A program made the position numbers and the translations under genes. A DNA stretch of 53,386 nucleotides from Streptomyces acidicola (GTDB taxonomy: Bacteria; Actinomycetota; Actinomycetes; Streptomycetales; Streptomycetaceae): positions 1 to 53,386 of the forward strand of contig NZ_VMNX01000032.1 in assembly GCF_009377235.1 (NCBI RefSeq), given 5' to 3'. Below are positions 15,216 through 23,250 of this stretch, one piece after another. A model generated the notes under the pieces. It was not told the origin of the DNA and did no database searches. It worked only from the letters and a program-made list of their open reading frames with translations. The stretch's first letter is position 1. The number at the start of each line of letters is the position of its first letter.

Positions 15216-16457
15216 CTAACGCGCGTCGTGCTGCTCGCGGGCCGCGCGGGCCCACTCGCCGAGGACGGGGACGCAGGCGTCGGCGAAGTACTCGTAGTCG
15301 GCGGGGGTGTTGTAGACGTGTGCGGACAGCCGCAGATAACCGACGCTGCCGAAGCTGGTGAAGGCCGCCTCGACGTCCAGCTCCTGGGCGACCCGGTCGC
15401 GCAGCGCGTCGGCCTCGACGCGGGTGGTGCCCAGCCCCGCGGGCAGCCGCACCAGCCGCATGCCGGGCACCGGCATGCCGACGTCCACGGGGCCGCTCGC
15501 CCCGGTCAGCTCGGCGAAGGCGGCGCCGATGACCTGCTCGCCGTAGTCGGCCAGGTCGTCCATATAGCGGCGGGCGGTGTCCCAGCCCCAGGTGTGCCCG
15601 ATGAAGTCGAGTGCCGTCGGCGCCGCCAGATAGGAGGTGGCGTCCAGCGTCCCCTGCTGGTCGAAGCGGTCGGGGTACGGATCGGGGGCGCCCCATGAGT
15701 CGATCAGCGGGTAGAGCTGCTCCCGCAGGGGGCCGCCGGCGAGCAGCGTCGCGGTGCCGCGCGGTGTGCAGCCCCATTTGTGGAGGTTGCCGACCCAGAA
15801 GTCGGCCGTCACGCCGGCGAGCGGGGCGGCGATCAGACCGGGGGCGTGGGCGCCGTCCACGAGGAACGGGATGCCACGCCGCCGCAACTCCGCGCCGATG
15901 AGGTCCACCGGCATCCGGCGTGCTGTCGCAGACGTGATCTGGTCGACGACGACCAGGTCGGTGGCCTCGCTCACCTCGGCGACCACGGCCTCGTACGCCT
16001 GCTGCGCGTCCGCGTCCAGCGGCACCCGGGCCGTGCGGACACGGCCGCCCCAGCGCCGGGCCAGCCGCTCGGCGCCCATGGTCACGGCGCCGTAGCCGTG
16101 GTCGGTGACGACGATCTCCCCGCCTCGGCGGCGGTTGAGGGAGGTGTACACGACGCTGGCGCCGGCACTGGCGTTCGGCACGAGCGCGAGGTCGTCCGGG
16201 GCGACCCGCAGGAAGGCCGCGAGGTCGACCCGGGTGGCGGCGAGCCGTTCCGGCAGGGCGGGGAACCACACCACGGGGGAGCGCTCCATCTCCGAGCGCA
16301 GCTCGTTCTGCCGCTCCTGCGCCACCAGTGGAACCGCTCCGAACGAACCGTGGTTCAGGTGCCGCAGGGCGGGGTCCAACGACCATGCTCCGGCTGCGGG
16401 TCGGCCGTCGGCCAGCAGGAGAGGGCCGGGCGCGGTGGTGACCTCGGTCTCGCTCAC
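15216..16457 (-). CDS. Aminotransferase class V-fold PLP enzyme (isopenicillin-N epimerase-like)
   Basis: PLP-dependent enzyme of 413 aa. The N-terminal block LNHGSFGAVP is typical of the isopenicillin N epimerase/cysteine desulfurase-like group. The PLP-anchoring Asp is in FLVDGAHAPG and the Schiff-base Lys is in NLHKWGCTPRG. The C-terminal domain ends RLSAHVYNTPADYEYFADA. The start is GTG at 16457. It is the first gene of the sugar-transport operon and divergent from the GntR gene, so it probably acts on an imported amino-sugar or amino-acid conjugate. That substrate idea is inference only. Confidence 0.85.
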   Translation of the reverse strand: MSETEVTTAPGPLLLADGRPAAGAWSLDPALRHLNHGSFGAVPLVAQERQNELRSEMERSPVVWFPALPERLAATRVDLAAFLRVAPDDLALVPNASAGASVVYTSLNRRRGGEIVVTDHGYGAVTMGAERLARRWGGRVRTARVPLDADAQQAYEAVVAEVSEATDLVVVDQITSATARRMPVDLIGAELRRRGIPFLVDGAHAPGLIAAPLAGVTADFWVGNLHKWGCTPRGTATLLAGGPLREQLYPLIDSWGAPDPYPDRFDQQGTLDATSYLAAPTALDFIGHTWGWDTARRYMDDLADYGEQVIGAAFAELTGASGPVDVGMPVPGMRLVRLPAGLGTTRVEADALRDRVAQELDVEAAFTSFGSVGYLRLSAHVYNTPADYEYFADACVPVLGEWARAAREQHDAR

Positions 16458-16500
16458 AAGACTCCACTTCTGCGGGATCTGGGCGCCCTGGCCGGTATCG

Positions 16501-16532
16501 AGTCATCGAGTCATCGGGACATCGGGACATCG
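16501..16532. repeat. Four tandem 8-bp units resembling the GntR half-site
   Basis: The sequence reads AGTCATCG AGTCATCG GGACATCG GGACATCG. The first two units contain AGTCATC, the same half-site that forms the palindrome at 16610-16624. The array lies just upstream of the aminotransferase start. Confidence 0.7.
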
Positions 16533-16609
16533 GATTCGGCACCAGGACACGTATGATGACTGGGAATGTTGGCATGCCGATTTCAGCCATACAAGAGGTC
16601 GGCAAGCAA

Positions 16610-16624
16610 AGTCATCAGATGACT
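16610..16624. promoter_or_regulatory. Perfect palindromic operator AGTCATCAGATGACT
   Basis: A 15-bp perfect palindrome (arms AGTCATC/GATGACT around one base) in the divergent region between the aminotransferase operon and the GntR gene. It is the probable GntR binding site. Confidence 0.72.
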
Positions 16625-16641
16625 CACGGCCGATACGTGGC

Positions 16642-16656
16642 AGACATCTGATGACT
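16642..16656. promoter_or_regulatory. Second operator, one mismatch from the first
   Basis: AGACATCTGATGACT differs by one base from a perfect palindrome. Its centre is 32 bp from the first site, about three helical turns, which would place two bound dimers on the same face. Confidence 0.68.
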
Positions 16657-16721
16657 CGGACTCGATACAGTGCACCGCGAGGGTCCTCGCTGTGCCGCCG
16701 GACCGTCAGGGGAGGAGATCG

Positions 16722-17423
16722 ATGTCCGCAGTCGACAAGGCGTTTCACGGTCTACGGCACATGATCGCCACGGGTCGCCTCGGCGCGGGTGAGCGCATTC
16801 CGCCGGAAGGGGAGCTCTGCGAGGAACTGGGCGTCTCGCGAGGGTCGCTGCGCGAGGCCGTGCGCATGCTCGCCGCCCTGGGTGTGATCGAGCCGCGGCA
16901 CGGCTCCGGCACGTACGTCTCCCAGCTCAGGCCGGAGGACGTGATCGGCAGCCTGTCGCTGACCCTGGAACTCCTGCCGCTGACCGGCCTGTTGGAGGTC
17001 TACGAGATCCGGCGCGTACTGGAGGCCCATGTCGCCGCCCAGGCCGCGGCACGCTGCACTCCGGAGGCCGTGGGGACGCTCTTCGCGCTCATCGAGGCCA
17101 TGGAGGCCACCGACGACCCCACCAAGGCCTCCGAACTCGACCACCGGTTCCACCTGGAGATCGCCAGGATCGGCGGCAACCCCACCCTGGCCTCCCTGCT
17201 GTCGGTCTTCCGCGCCCGCTCCCGCAAGTACCAGGTCTTCACCCTCCCCGAAGGCCCGGAGCTGCGCCGCAAGAGCGATGAGGACCACCGGGTGCTCGCC
17301 ACCGCCATCGCCGACCACGACCCCGTCGCCGCCGCCGGCGCCGCGCAGGCCCATGTCGCCCAGACCGAGCGGTGGCTGCGCGCCTTCATGCCGCCCGTGG
17401 AGGAGGACGACAGCAAGGGCTGA
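16722..17423 (+). CDS. FadR-type GntR family regulator
   Basis: A 233-residue GntR repressor. The winged helix (residues about 5-70) reads GERIPPEGELCEELGVSRGSLREAVRML then IEPRHGSGTYV, in parts. The FCD ligand domain has the metal-site pattern ELDHRFHLEIA and a later HRVLATAIADHD/AQAHV. I chose the ATG at 16722 because GGGGAGGAG lies at the right distance; a GTG at 16692 is the alternative. It is divergent from the aminotransferase/ABC operon and is the obvious regulator of it, through the GATGACT repeats. Confidence 0.9.
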   Translation: MSAVDKAFHGLRHMIATGRLGAGERIPPEGELCEELGVSRGSLREAVRMLAALGVIEPRHGSGTYVSQLRPEDVIGSLSLTLELLPLTGLLEVYEIRRVLEAHVAAQAAARCTPEAVGTLFALIEAMEATDDPTKASELDHRFHLEIARIGGNPTLASLLSVFRARSRKYQVFTLPEGPELRRKSDEDHRVLATAIADHDPVAAAGAAQAHVAQTERWLRAFMPPVEEDDSKG

Positions 17424-17460
17424 CGGTGCGTGGTGCATGCCCGGCGGCTCGGTCGGGCTG

Positions 17461-18186
17461 TCACGGGGCGGGCCGCTGCGTTGCCGGTTCGTTCGCTGCG
17501 CGCCGGACGGGGCCGCGGTAGACGTAGCGCGGGGCACCGGCCGGCGGGGGATCGGCAGGTGGTGCCTCCGCCAGGGCGCGTACGAGGGCGTGGTCGGGGG
17601 ACAACGCGCACGCGGGGTCGGTGCGGGCGGGGTCCCCGGTGAGTGCGTGGGCCTGACAGCGGCAACCGCCGAAGTCCGTCTCGCGACGCGGACAGCCACT
17701 GCACGGTCCACTCATCCACTCGGTGCCGCGAAAGCGATTGAAGGCCGGGGAACTGCGCCAGATCCACCCCAGGGTCCGGTCGCGCACGTTCGGTACGTCC
17801 AGGTCCGGCAGGGCCCCCGCCGCCGGGCACGGCAGCACGCCGCCGTCCGGGGCGACGGTCAGGGACACCGCTCCCCAGCCTCCCATGCAGGGCTTGGGCA
17901 CACCGTCGAAGTAGTCCGGTACCACCCACACCAGTTCGGTGGTGCCCGCCAGCTCCGTCCGCCTGCGCTCGACCACCTCCCCGGCGCGGGAGAGCTGGTC
18001 GCGGGTGGGCAGCAGGGTGGTGCGGTTGCGCAGGGCCCACCCGTAGAACTGGACGTTGGCCAGCTCGATCCGTTCGGCACCCCAGGCCACGCCAACGGCG
18101 GCGGCCCGGTCGGCCAGCCGCTTGTGCTGTGGCGCGCCGGGATCGAAGAGGAGATTGGTGTTGTTCAGCAGATTCTCGCGAGGCAT
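17461..18186 (-). pseudogene. pqqE: C-terminal fragment of PQQ biosynthesis radical SAM enzyme PqqE
   Basis: The 241 codons match the C-terminal part of PqqE, the radical SAM enzyme that cross-links Glu and Tyr of PqqA. Diagnostic pieces are IELANVQFYGWALRNR, KPCMGGWG, LPCPAAG and the SPASM cluster CSGCPRRETDFGGCRCQA. The N-terminal part with the CxxxCxxC iron-sulfur motif and SAM-binding barrel is missing. Homology seems to begin near HKRLADRAAAVG, and the preceding residues (MPRENLLNNTNLL...) do not look like PqqE. The break lies at the edge of the tnpB element, so it cannot be a working PqqE. Confidence 0.85.
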
Positions 18187-19640
18187 CGCAGGGCTTCAGT
18201 CCTGTGAGGGGCGTCCTCGTGGTCGCGGCGCGGAGCGCCGCGGTATCGCTCGCGCGTGCTCGGCCGCGAAGCGGCCGAGTGCCGTGTCGGGCGGACCCGG
18301 TGCTGCGTCCACGCGGTGGCGGGTTCACTCGGTCGGGTGATGCATGGTGAACGTACGGTGGGCAGTCGTATGCGCGTGTAGGTTTCGTGATCGTGAAGCT
18401 GGTGGTGCAGGTCAGGCTGTTGCCGACGCCCGTGCAGGCGGCGGCGCTGGAGGCGACCCTGCGCGCCTGCAACGAAGCGGCGACCTGGGCCAGCGGCGTG
18501 GCGTTCGAGAAGGGCGTGAAGAGCAACTTCGCGATGCGCGAGCACACCTACCGGCAGATCAAGGCCCGCTGGGGGCTGGGGGCGCAGGCCGCCCAGCACG
18601 TCATCAAGAAGACTTGCGACGCGTACGCCACGCTGAAGGCCAACCTGAAGGCCGGGAACCTGGGCAGGCCGGGCTCGAAACGCTACCGCAGGGCGGTGGA
18701 GAAGCCGGTCGCCTTCCGCCCGGAGGGCGCACAGCCCTACGACGACCGGATGCTGTCCTGGCAGATCGACCGGCGCCGGATCTCGATCTGGACGACCGCC
18801 GGGCGGGTCAAGGACGTGGCGTTCACCGCCTCACCGGAGCAGATGGCCACCCTGGCCCTGTACCGCAAGGGCGAGTCCGACCTGCTGCGGCGGGACGGCA
18901 TGTGGTTCCTGAACGCCACCTGCGACGTTCCCGAAGCGCCGCTGAACACCGCTCCAGTGGACTTCCTCGGCGTCGACCTGGGCATCGTCAACATCGCCAC
19001 CACCAGCGACGGCCAGATCATGGCCGGACGAGAACTGAACCGCGTCCGCACCCGGGAACGTACGCTCCGTACCAAGCTGCAGAAGAAGAACACCCCGTCC
19101 GCCAAGCGCCGACTGAAGAGACGCAGGCGTAAGGAAGCGCGACGGGCCAGAGACATCAACCACAAGATCGCGAAGCATGTGGTGGCCGAGGCAGAACGCA
19201 CCGGTCGCGGGATCGCCCTGGAGGACCTGACGGGCATCCGCGAACGGGTACGGCTTGCAAAGCCCCAACGGGCCACCCACTCCAGCTGGGCCTTCGCCCA
19301 GCTGGAGCAGTTCATCGCCTACAAGGCCCGCAAGGCGGGAGTGCCGGTGGTGCACGTCGATCCGGCGTACACCTCCCGCACCTGCGCCGAATGCGGGCAC
19401 ATCGACAGAGTGAACCGGGTCTCCCAGGCCTGGTTCGCGTGCCGGAACTGCGGATTCGTTGATCACGCAGACCGGAACAGCTCCCGCAACATCCGTGCCA
19501 GAGCACAGGAGTTGTGGCGACGCGGGGCGCAGTCAACCGCCCCAGACCCACCTCCCGAACCGAAGCGTGGGACAGGACGCAAACACAGCACCACAGCCAG
19601 TGGCGCCCGTTGTGCAAGCCCGGGAACTTTAGCCCCGGGT
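18187..19640 (+). mobile_element. IS1341-type tnpB element (IS200/IS605 group), no tnpA
   Basis: The element lies between the pqqE and pqqB fragments. It contains tnpB and about 200 bp of structured DNA upstream, including a perfect 9-bp hairpin (18259-18267 with 18271-18279, loop GAA). The right edge is placed near 19640, because pqqB homology resumes there (codons for YTHVND on the minus strand). The left edge is approximate, near 18187. There is no Y1 transposase gene in the window, so movement would need one in trans. Confidence 0.75.
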
Positions 19641-19646
19641 CGTTGA
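18387..19646 (+). CDS. tnpB: TnpB-type RNA-guided nuclease (OrfB)
   Basis: A full-length 419-residue TnpB. The RuvC triad looks complete: Asp197 (GVDLGI), Glu279 (ALEDLTGIRERV) and Asp362 (HADRNSSRNI). The C-terminal zinc finger reads CAECGHIDRVNRVS then CRNCG. Proteins of this family are programmable nucleases that use an RNA made from the 3' end of the element plus flanking DNA. The start is GTG at 18387 (MIVKLVVQVRLLPT). The stop falls about six bases beyond the apparent element edge, so the last codons would be read from pqqB DNA. Confidence 0.9.
   Translation: MIVKLVVQVRLLPTPVQAAALEATLRACNEAATWASGVAFEKGVKSNFAMREHTYRQIKARWGLGAQAAQHVIKKTCDAYATLKANLKAGNLGRPGSKRYRRAVEKPVAFRPEGAQPYDDRMLSWQIDRRRISIWTTAGRVKDVAFTASPEQMATLALYRKGESDLLRRDGMWFLNATCDVPEAPLNTAPVDFLGVDLGIVNIATTSDGQIMAGRELNRVRTRERTLRTKLQKKNTPSAKRRLKRRRRKEARRARDINHKIAKHVVAEAERTGRGIALEDLTGIRERVRLAKPQRATHSSWAFAQLEQFIAYKARKAGVPVVHVDPAYTSRTCAECGHIDRVNRVSQAWFACRNCGFVDHADRNSSRNIRARAQELWRRGAQSTAPDPPPEPKRGTGRKHSTTASGARCASPGTLAPGR
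19560..19640 (+). ncRNA. Possible omega RNA (reRNA) scaffold at the tnpB 3' end
   Basis: By analogy with known TnpB systems, the guide RNA scaffold should overlap the tnpB 3' end and finish at the element edge. Here the last bases form a compact hairpin, cccggg-aactttag-ccccggg, ending at about 19640. The guide would then be read from flanking DNA, starting cgttgacatgggtgtag, which is pqqB sequence in reverse. The 5' boundary is a guess. Confidence 0.4.
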
Positions 19647-20135
19647 CATGGGTGTAGAGACAGTCGGCGTTCAACGGTTCCAGGCGTTCCGTGGTGCCGT
19701 CCGGCCCGTCGATCGGCAGATGCCCGATGCCTGTCGCGGTGCGTGTGGAGATCCCGTGAGCCGAGGCTCGTCGTCGTCCCAGAACGTACCGTCGACGATC
19801 ACGCAGTCGGCGTCCGCGACAGCGGACTGCAGGGCGTCCGGCCAGGCTGCCAGCGCCGGGGCGTGGACCGCGGTCGCCCCGATGGCGCGGTCCCTCAGAC
19901 ACAGGGCCACCACCCAGGGGTCCGAGCCGGTGCCGGGTGAGTCCGCCGGGTACTGCGGGCGTTTACCGGAGGCGGGGATCGCGCGCGGTCCTGGGACGCC
20001 TGAACGGCGAGTGAGGCCTGGCGGTGGCGCCAATGCGGGTGGGCGCGTGCCCCGGAGCAGCCGCGGCACGCGCAGTTCCACTGGGGGACGCCGCAGTGCC
20101 CGGTGGTCGGGGTGCCACGCCGGCCGACGAGGCGC
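19640..20135 (-). pseudogene. pqqB: Shattered PQQ biosynthesis gene pqqB
   Basis: Three pieces of PqqB can be read on the minus strand in different frames. An N-terminal piece near 20100-20010 contains GVPQWNCACRGC. A middle piece near 19930-19755 contains VIVDGTFWDDDE. A C-terminal piece ending at 19640 contains RTATGIGHLPIDGP and YTHVND. Much of the centre is missing, at least two frame changes are needed, and the 3' end is cut by the tnpB element. pqqA, pqqC and pqqD are not visible in the window. It is clearly non-functional. Confidence 0.82.
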
Positions 20136-20322
20136 ACTCTGTTGCAGAATCGCGAGTCGAGCCCTCCGGGTCAATGGGGCAGGCAGGGAAGTGCTCCGAT
20201 CTCTTCTGGTGGTAGGCCGCACCTCACGGGTATCTGCCGGTGGATGTGCCGGTATGCATCCTGGTGAGAGAGGTAGGGCCCGAGGTCGTCGGCCCGGTAC
20301 GGACCTTTGGCTTTAACTGCAC

Positions 20323-20352
20323 TTGACCTCCCCGCGGCACACCTCCTACCTT
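20323..20352 (+). promoter_or_regulatory. Candidate promoter of the PQQ-dependent dehydrogenase gene
   Basis: TTGACC at 20323-20328 and TACCTT at 20347-20352, 18 bp apart, match the vegetative promoter pattern. They lie 61 bases upstream of the ATG at 20413, which has AGGAGGG in front of it. Confidence 0.6.
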
Positions 20353-20412
20353 CTCGGTGGACTGACGCACCGTCATGTCCCTGCCAAATTGCCTGGCCAG
20401 GAGGGCCGTTCC

Positions 20413-21540
20413 ATGGCACGCCACCCCCACATCACCGCACGACTGCTGCCCCCTGCCCTGACCGCGGCGGCGACGGCGGTCGCACTCGCCGCCGGTCTCC
20501 TCGGCGCGGCGGCCGGTACCGGAAGCGCCGCGGTCCGCAGCGAGAGAGGCGCCGACAGCGGCATCGACTCCGTCCCCTCGGCCATCCGCACCGTCTCGTC
20601 CGGATGGACCGTTCCCTGGGGCCTGAGCTGGCTGCCCGACGGGTCGGCGCTCCTCACCGAACGGGACTCCTTCAAGATCTTCGAGCTCACCCAGTCGGGC
20701 ACCAGGACCCAGGTCGGTACGGTGCCCAACGTCGTGACGACCGGCGGCGAGGGCGGCCTCCTCGGCATCGCGGTCTCACCGAACTGGAACAGCGACCACT
20801 ACATCTACCTCATGCACTCGGCGGCCACCGACAACCGCATCGTCCGGATGACGTACGACGGGTCCTCGCTCAGCGGCTACACGGTCCTCGTGACCGGCAT
20901 CGCCAAGAACAGGTTCCACAACGGCGGACGCATCAAGTTCGGCCCGGACGGCTATCTCTACGCCACCACGGGCGATGCGCAGAACACCGCCCTCGCGCAG
21001 GACCAGAACTCCCTCAACGGCAAGATCCTGAGGATGACGAAGGACGGCAGGCCCGCGCCCGGCAACCCGTTCGGCACGCTCGTCTACTCGCTCGGACACC
21101 GGAACCCCCAGGGCATCACCTGGGACGAACAAGGCAGGCTGTGGGAGGCCGAGTTCGGCAACAGCAGGTACGACGAGCTCAATCTGATCGAGCCCGGTAA
21201 GAACTACGGCTGGCCGGTCTGTGAGGGCAGCTGCTCGACGTCCGGAATGACCAGCCCCAAACAGCAGTGGCCCGTCAGCGAGGCCTCCCCGAGCGCGGTC
21301 GTCTACGCCGACGGCGCCCTCTATCTGGCGGCACTACGCGGCGAACGGCTGTGGCGCGTTCCGGTCAGCGGCGCCGGCGCGGGTACCCCTGTCGCCTACT
21401 ACACCAGCCAGTACGGCCGACTCCGGACCGTGGAGAAGATCCCCGGCAGGAACGCTCTGTGGCTGTCCACCACCAACGCCGACAACAACGGGGGCGAGCC
21501 GGACGGCGCGGACAAGGTGTTCCAGGTCGATCTGGGGTAG
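20413..21540 (+). CDS. Secreted PQQ-dependent sugar dehydrogenase (soluble glucose/sorbosone dehydrogenase type)
   Basis: An exported six-bladed beta-propeller oxidoreductase (375 aa) of the soluble aldose dehydrogenase family, which uses PQQ to oxidise sugars outside the cell. The signal peptide is about residues 1-38, ending GTGSAA. Family marks are VPWGLSWLPDGSALLTER, GEGGLLGIAVSP, NRFHNGGRIKFGPDGYLY, GHRNPQGITWDEQGRLWEAEF (read in parts) and NYGWPVCEG. The His in GHRNPQG is the likely catalytic base region. I chose the ATG at 20413 because of the ribosome site at 20398-20405 and the signal peptide. The reading frame is intact although the neighbouring pqq genes are dead. Confidence 0.88.
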   Translation: MARHPHITARLLPPALTAAATAVALAAGLLGAAAGTGSAAVRSERGADSGIDSVPSAIRTVSSGWTVPWGLSWLPDGSALLTERDSFKIFELTQSGTRTQVGTVPNVVTTGGEGGLLGIAVSPNWNSDHYIYLMHSAATDNRIVRMTYDGSSLSGYTVLVTGIAKNRFHNGGRIKFGPDGYLYATTGDAQNTALAQDQNSLNGKILRMTKDGRPAPGNPFGTLVYSLGHRNPQGITWDEQGRLWEAEFGNSRYDELNLIEPGKNYGWPVCEGSCSTSGMTSPKQQWPVSEASPSAVVYADGALYLAALRGERLWRVPVSGAGAGTPVAYYTSQYGRLRTVEKIPGRNALWLSTTNADNNGGEPDGADKVFQVDLG

Positions 21541-21634
21541 TCGGCCGGCGTGGCCGTCATGGCAGCGCCGACGGCATGGGACCGGCAGGCGTCGGCACCG
21601 CGGCACGGTGGCCCGGCCGCGGCGCCGGCACCGG

Positions 21635-22273
21635 TCAGTAGAGCTTGTTGACGGCCGTGACGGTGGTGTTCTTGAAGTCGTCGACCTGGGCGTGCTGGAA
21701 GTTGCCCATCTGCGCCCACCGGACGAGGGTCACGGTCGCGCCGTCCCGGCCGACGGAGTACAGGCCGATGTCGGAGGCCCCCCACGTGGTCGTGGTGTGG
21801 ACGCCGTAGACGTACGCGCCCTCCTCGACGTTCAGCTTGCCGTAGTACTTCTCCGTCGCGGTGACGTCGGGGTACTCCCGCATCAGCTTCTCCGCGCAGC
21901 CGGCGAGGTCCTTGCGCAGCAGGGCCGCGAAGTCCTTGGCCCGCTGTTCGCTGCGCTCCACCACCGTCACCTGCAGGGCGTTGGTGTCGTACTCGGTCCA
22001 GTAGTCACGGTGGCCCGCGATCGACGGCAGCGGGTCGCCCCCGCAGGCCGGCAGCGGATCGGGCTGCCCGGCCGTGACGGGACCGGCGTACCAGGGCGAG
22101 GTCGGGTGAGGCGGCAGCTCGTCGGGTGCCAGGAACCGGGGCGTGCCGGAGGCCGATGTGCCAGAGACTGATGCGGCGGCGGCCGGGACGGCTGCCACGG
22201 CGACGGCGACTCCGGCCGCCATGGCGGCCACAGCGGCCACGACCCGTCGGGTACCGCGAGCACGGACGTTCAT
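21635..22273 (-). CDS. Secreted protein of unknown function
   Basis: A 212-residue exported protein with an Ala-rich signal peptide (about 1-34, ending PAAAAS). The mature part has two Cys residues (LPACGGD, LAGCAEKL) that could form a disulfide, a hydrophilic helix around SEQRAKDFAALLRKDL and a C-terminal half rich in Val, Thr and aromatic residues (YVYGVHTTTTWG). The start is ATG 22273 with GGGGGA just upstream. I do not recognise the family. It lies convergent to the PQQ dehydrogenase gene and downstream of the tetronate operon regulator. Confidence 0.75.
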   Translation of the reverse strand: MNVRARGTRRVVAAVAAMAAGVAVAVAAVPAAAASVSGTSASGTPRFLAPDELPPHPTSPWYAGPVTAGQPDPLPACGGDPLPSIAGHRDYWTEYDTNALQVTVVERSEQRAKDFAALLRKDLAGCAEKLMREYPDVTATEKYYGKLNVEEGAYVYGVHTTTTWGASDIGLYSVGRDGATVTLVRWAQMGNFQHAQVDDFKNTTVTAVNKLY

Positions 22274-22487
22274 GATTCCCCCATGTGGTGATCGGCGCTT
22301 CTGCGATGGCGGGCGCGGCCGTCCCCACGAGCCACACCGTCGACCGGTCCTCCCGCCCCTACGCTTCATACGACCTGCCACCGCCCGCATTCGTTGTGCC
22401 CGCCTTTGTCACAACTCTGTCCTCGGTCGCCACAGCCAACGAGACGTACACATCGCGCGCCGGGGCCGGGCAGGCGGGCGGCGGTCG

Positions 22488-23240
22488 TCAAGGAGTGGGG
22501 TCGAGATCCACGTCGAGGTCCTCGGCCCGGTCCCAGAACCCGTCGTCCGCGTCCTGGAGGCGGGAGGCGGCGTGCTCCATGTGGCGGCGCGCGGCGGCGC
22601 GGGCCCCTTCGGCGTCCCCTGCTTCGATGGCGGCCAGGATGGCGTGGTGCTCCTGTCGGACCGCCTCGATGAAGTCGTCCCGTCGTGCCTCGTTGGCGCG
22701 CGTGATGCGGATACCGCCGCGCATCACCTCGCCCAGGTAGCGCACCGTCGAGACCATCACCGCGTTTCCGGTCGACTCGGCGATGGAGCGGTGGAAGGCG
22801 AGATCCTCCTCCACGCCGTCGCCGCCTGCCGCGACCGCCGAGTCGATGGCGTCCAGGGCCTGGCGCATCCGGGCGAGGTCGCGGGGTGTGGCGCGGGTGG
22901 CCGCGAGACAGGCCGCCTCGCCGTCCATGGCGCGGCGTACCTCCACGATCTGCAGCACCCGCGCCTTGGTGTCGGCGGTCTCGGCCTCCAGGTCGAGCGG
23001 CCGTGTGCGCCGGGGCAGGACGAACACGCCGAGACCCTGCCGCGGTTCGATCAGGCCCGCGTTGCGCAGCCGCGAGAGGGCCTCGCGCACCACCGTGCGG
23101 CTGACGCCCAGTTGCTTGACCAGAGCCACCTCGGTGGGCAGTTGGTCCCCCTCGGCCAGCCGCCCCGACTCGATCTCCTCCGAGAGGATCGCGGCGACCT
23201 GGTCCGCGAGCCGGACGGGACCGCTCACCTTGGAAAACAT
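22488..23240 (-). CDS. FadR-type GntR regulator of the tetronate operon
   Basis: A 250-residue GntR/FadR regulator. The winged helix reads GDQLPTEVALVKQLGVSRTVVREALSRL then IEPRQGLGVFV, in parts. The FCD domain carries the metal-site pattern EEDLAFHRSIA and EHHAILAAI/RRHMEH. The start is ATG 23240. It is the last gene of the tetronate operon, ten bases after denD. The likely target is the palindrome at 29546-29566 in front of the first gene, so the operon would control its own regulator. Confidence 0.9.
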   Translation of the reverse strand: MFSKVSGPVRLADQVAAILSEEIESGRLAEGDQLPTEVALVKQLGVSRTVVREALSRLRNAGLIEPRQGLGVFVLPRRTRPLDLEAETADTKARVLQIVEVRRAMDGEAACLAATRATPRDLARMRQALDAIDSAVAAGGDGVEEDLAFHRSIAESTGNAVMVSTVRYLGEVMRGGIRITRANEARRDDFIEAVRQEHHAILAAIEAGDAEGARAAARRHMEHAASRLQDADDGFWDRAEDLDVDLDPTP

Positions 23241-23250
23241 GCTTGTCAGT

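Noticed and set aside
18259..18279. Perfect hairpin as a terminator
   Set aside because: It lies in the left part of the tnpB element with no gene ending just before it, so an element-end structure is more likely.
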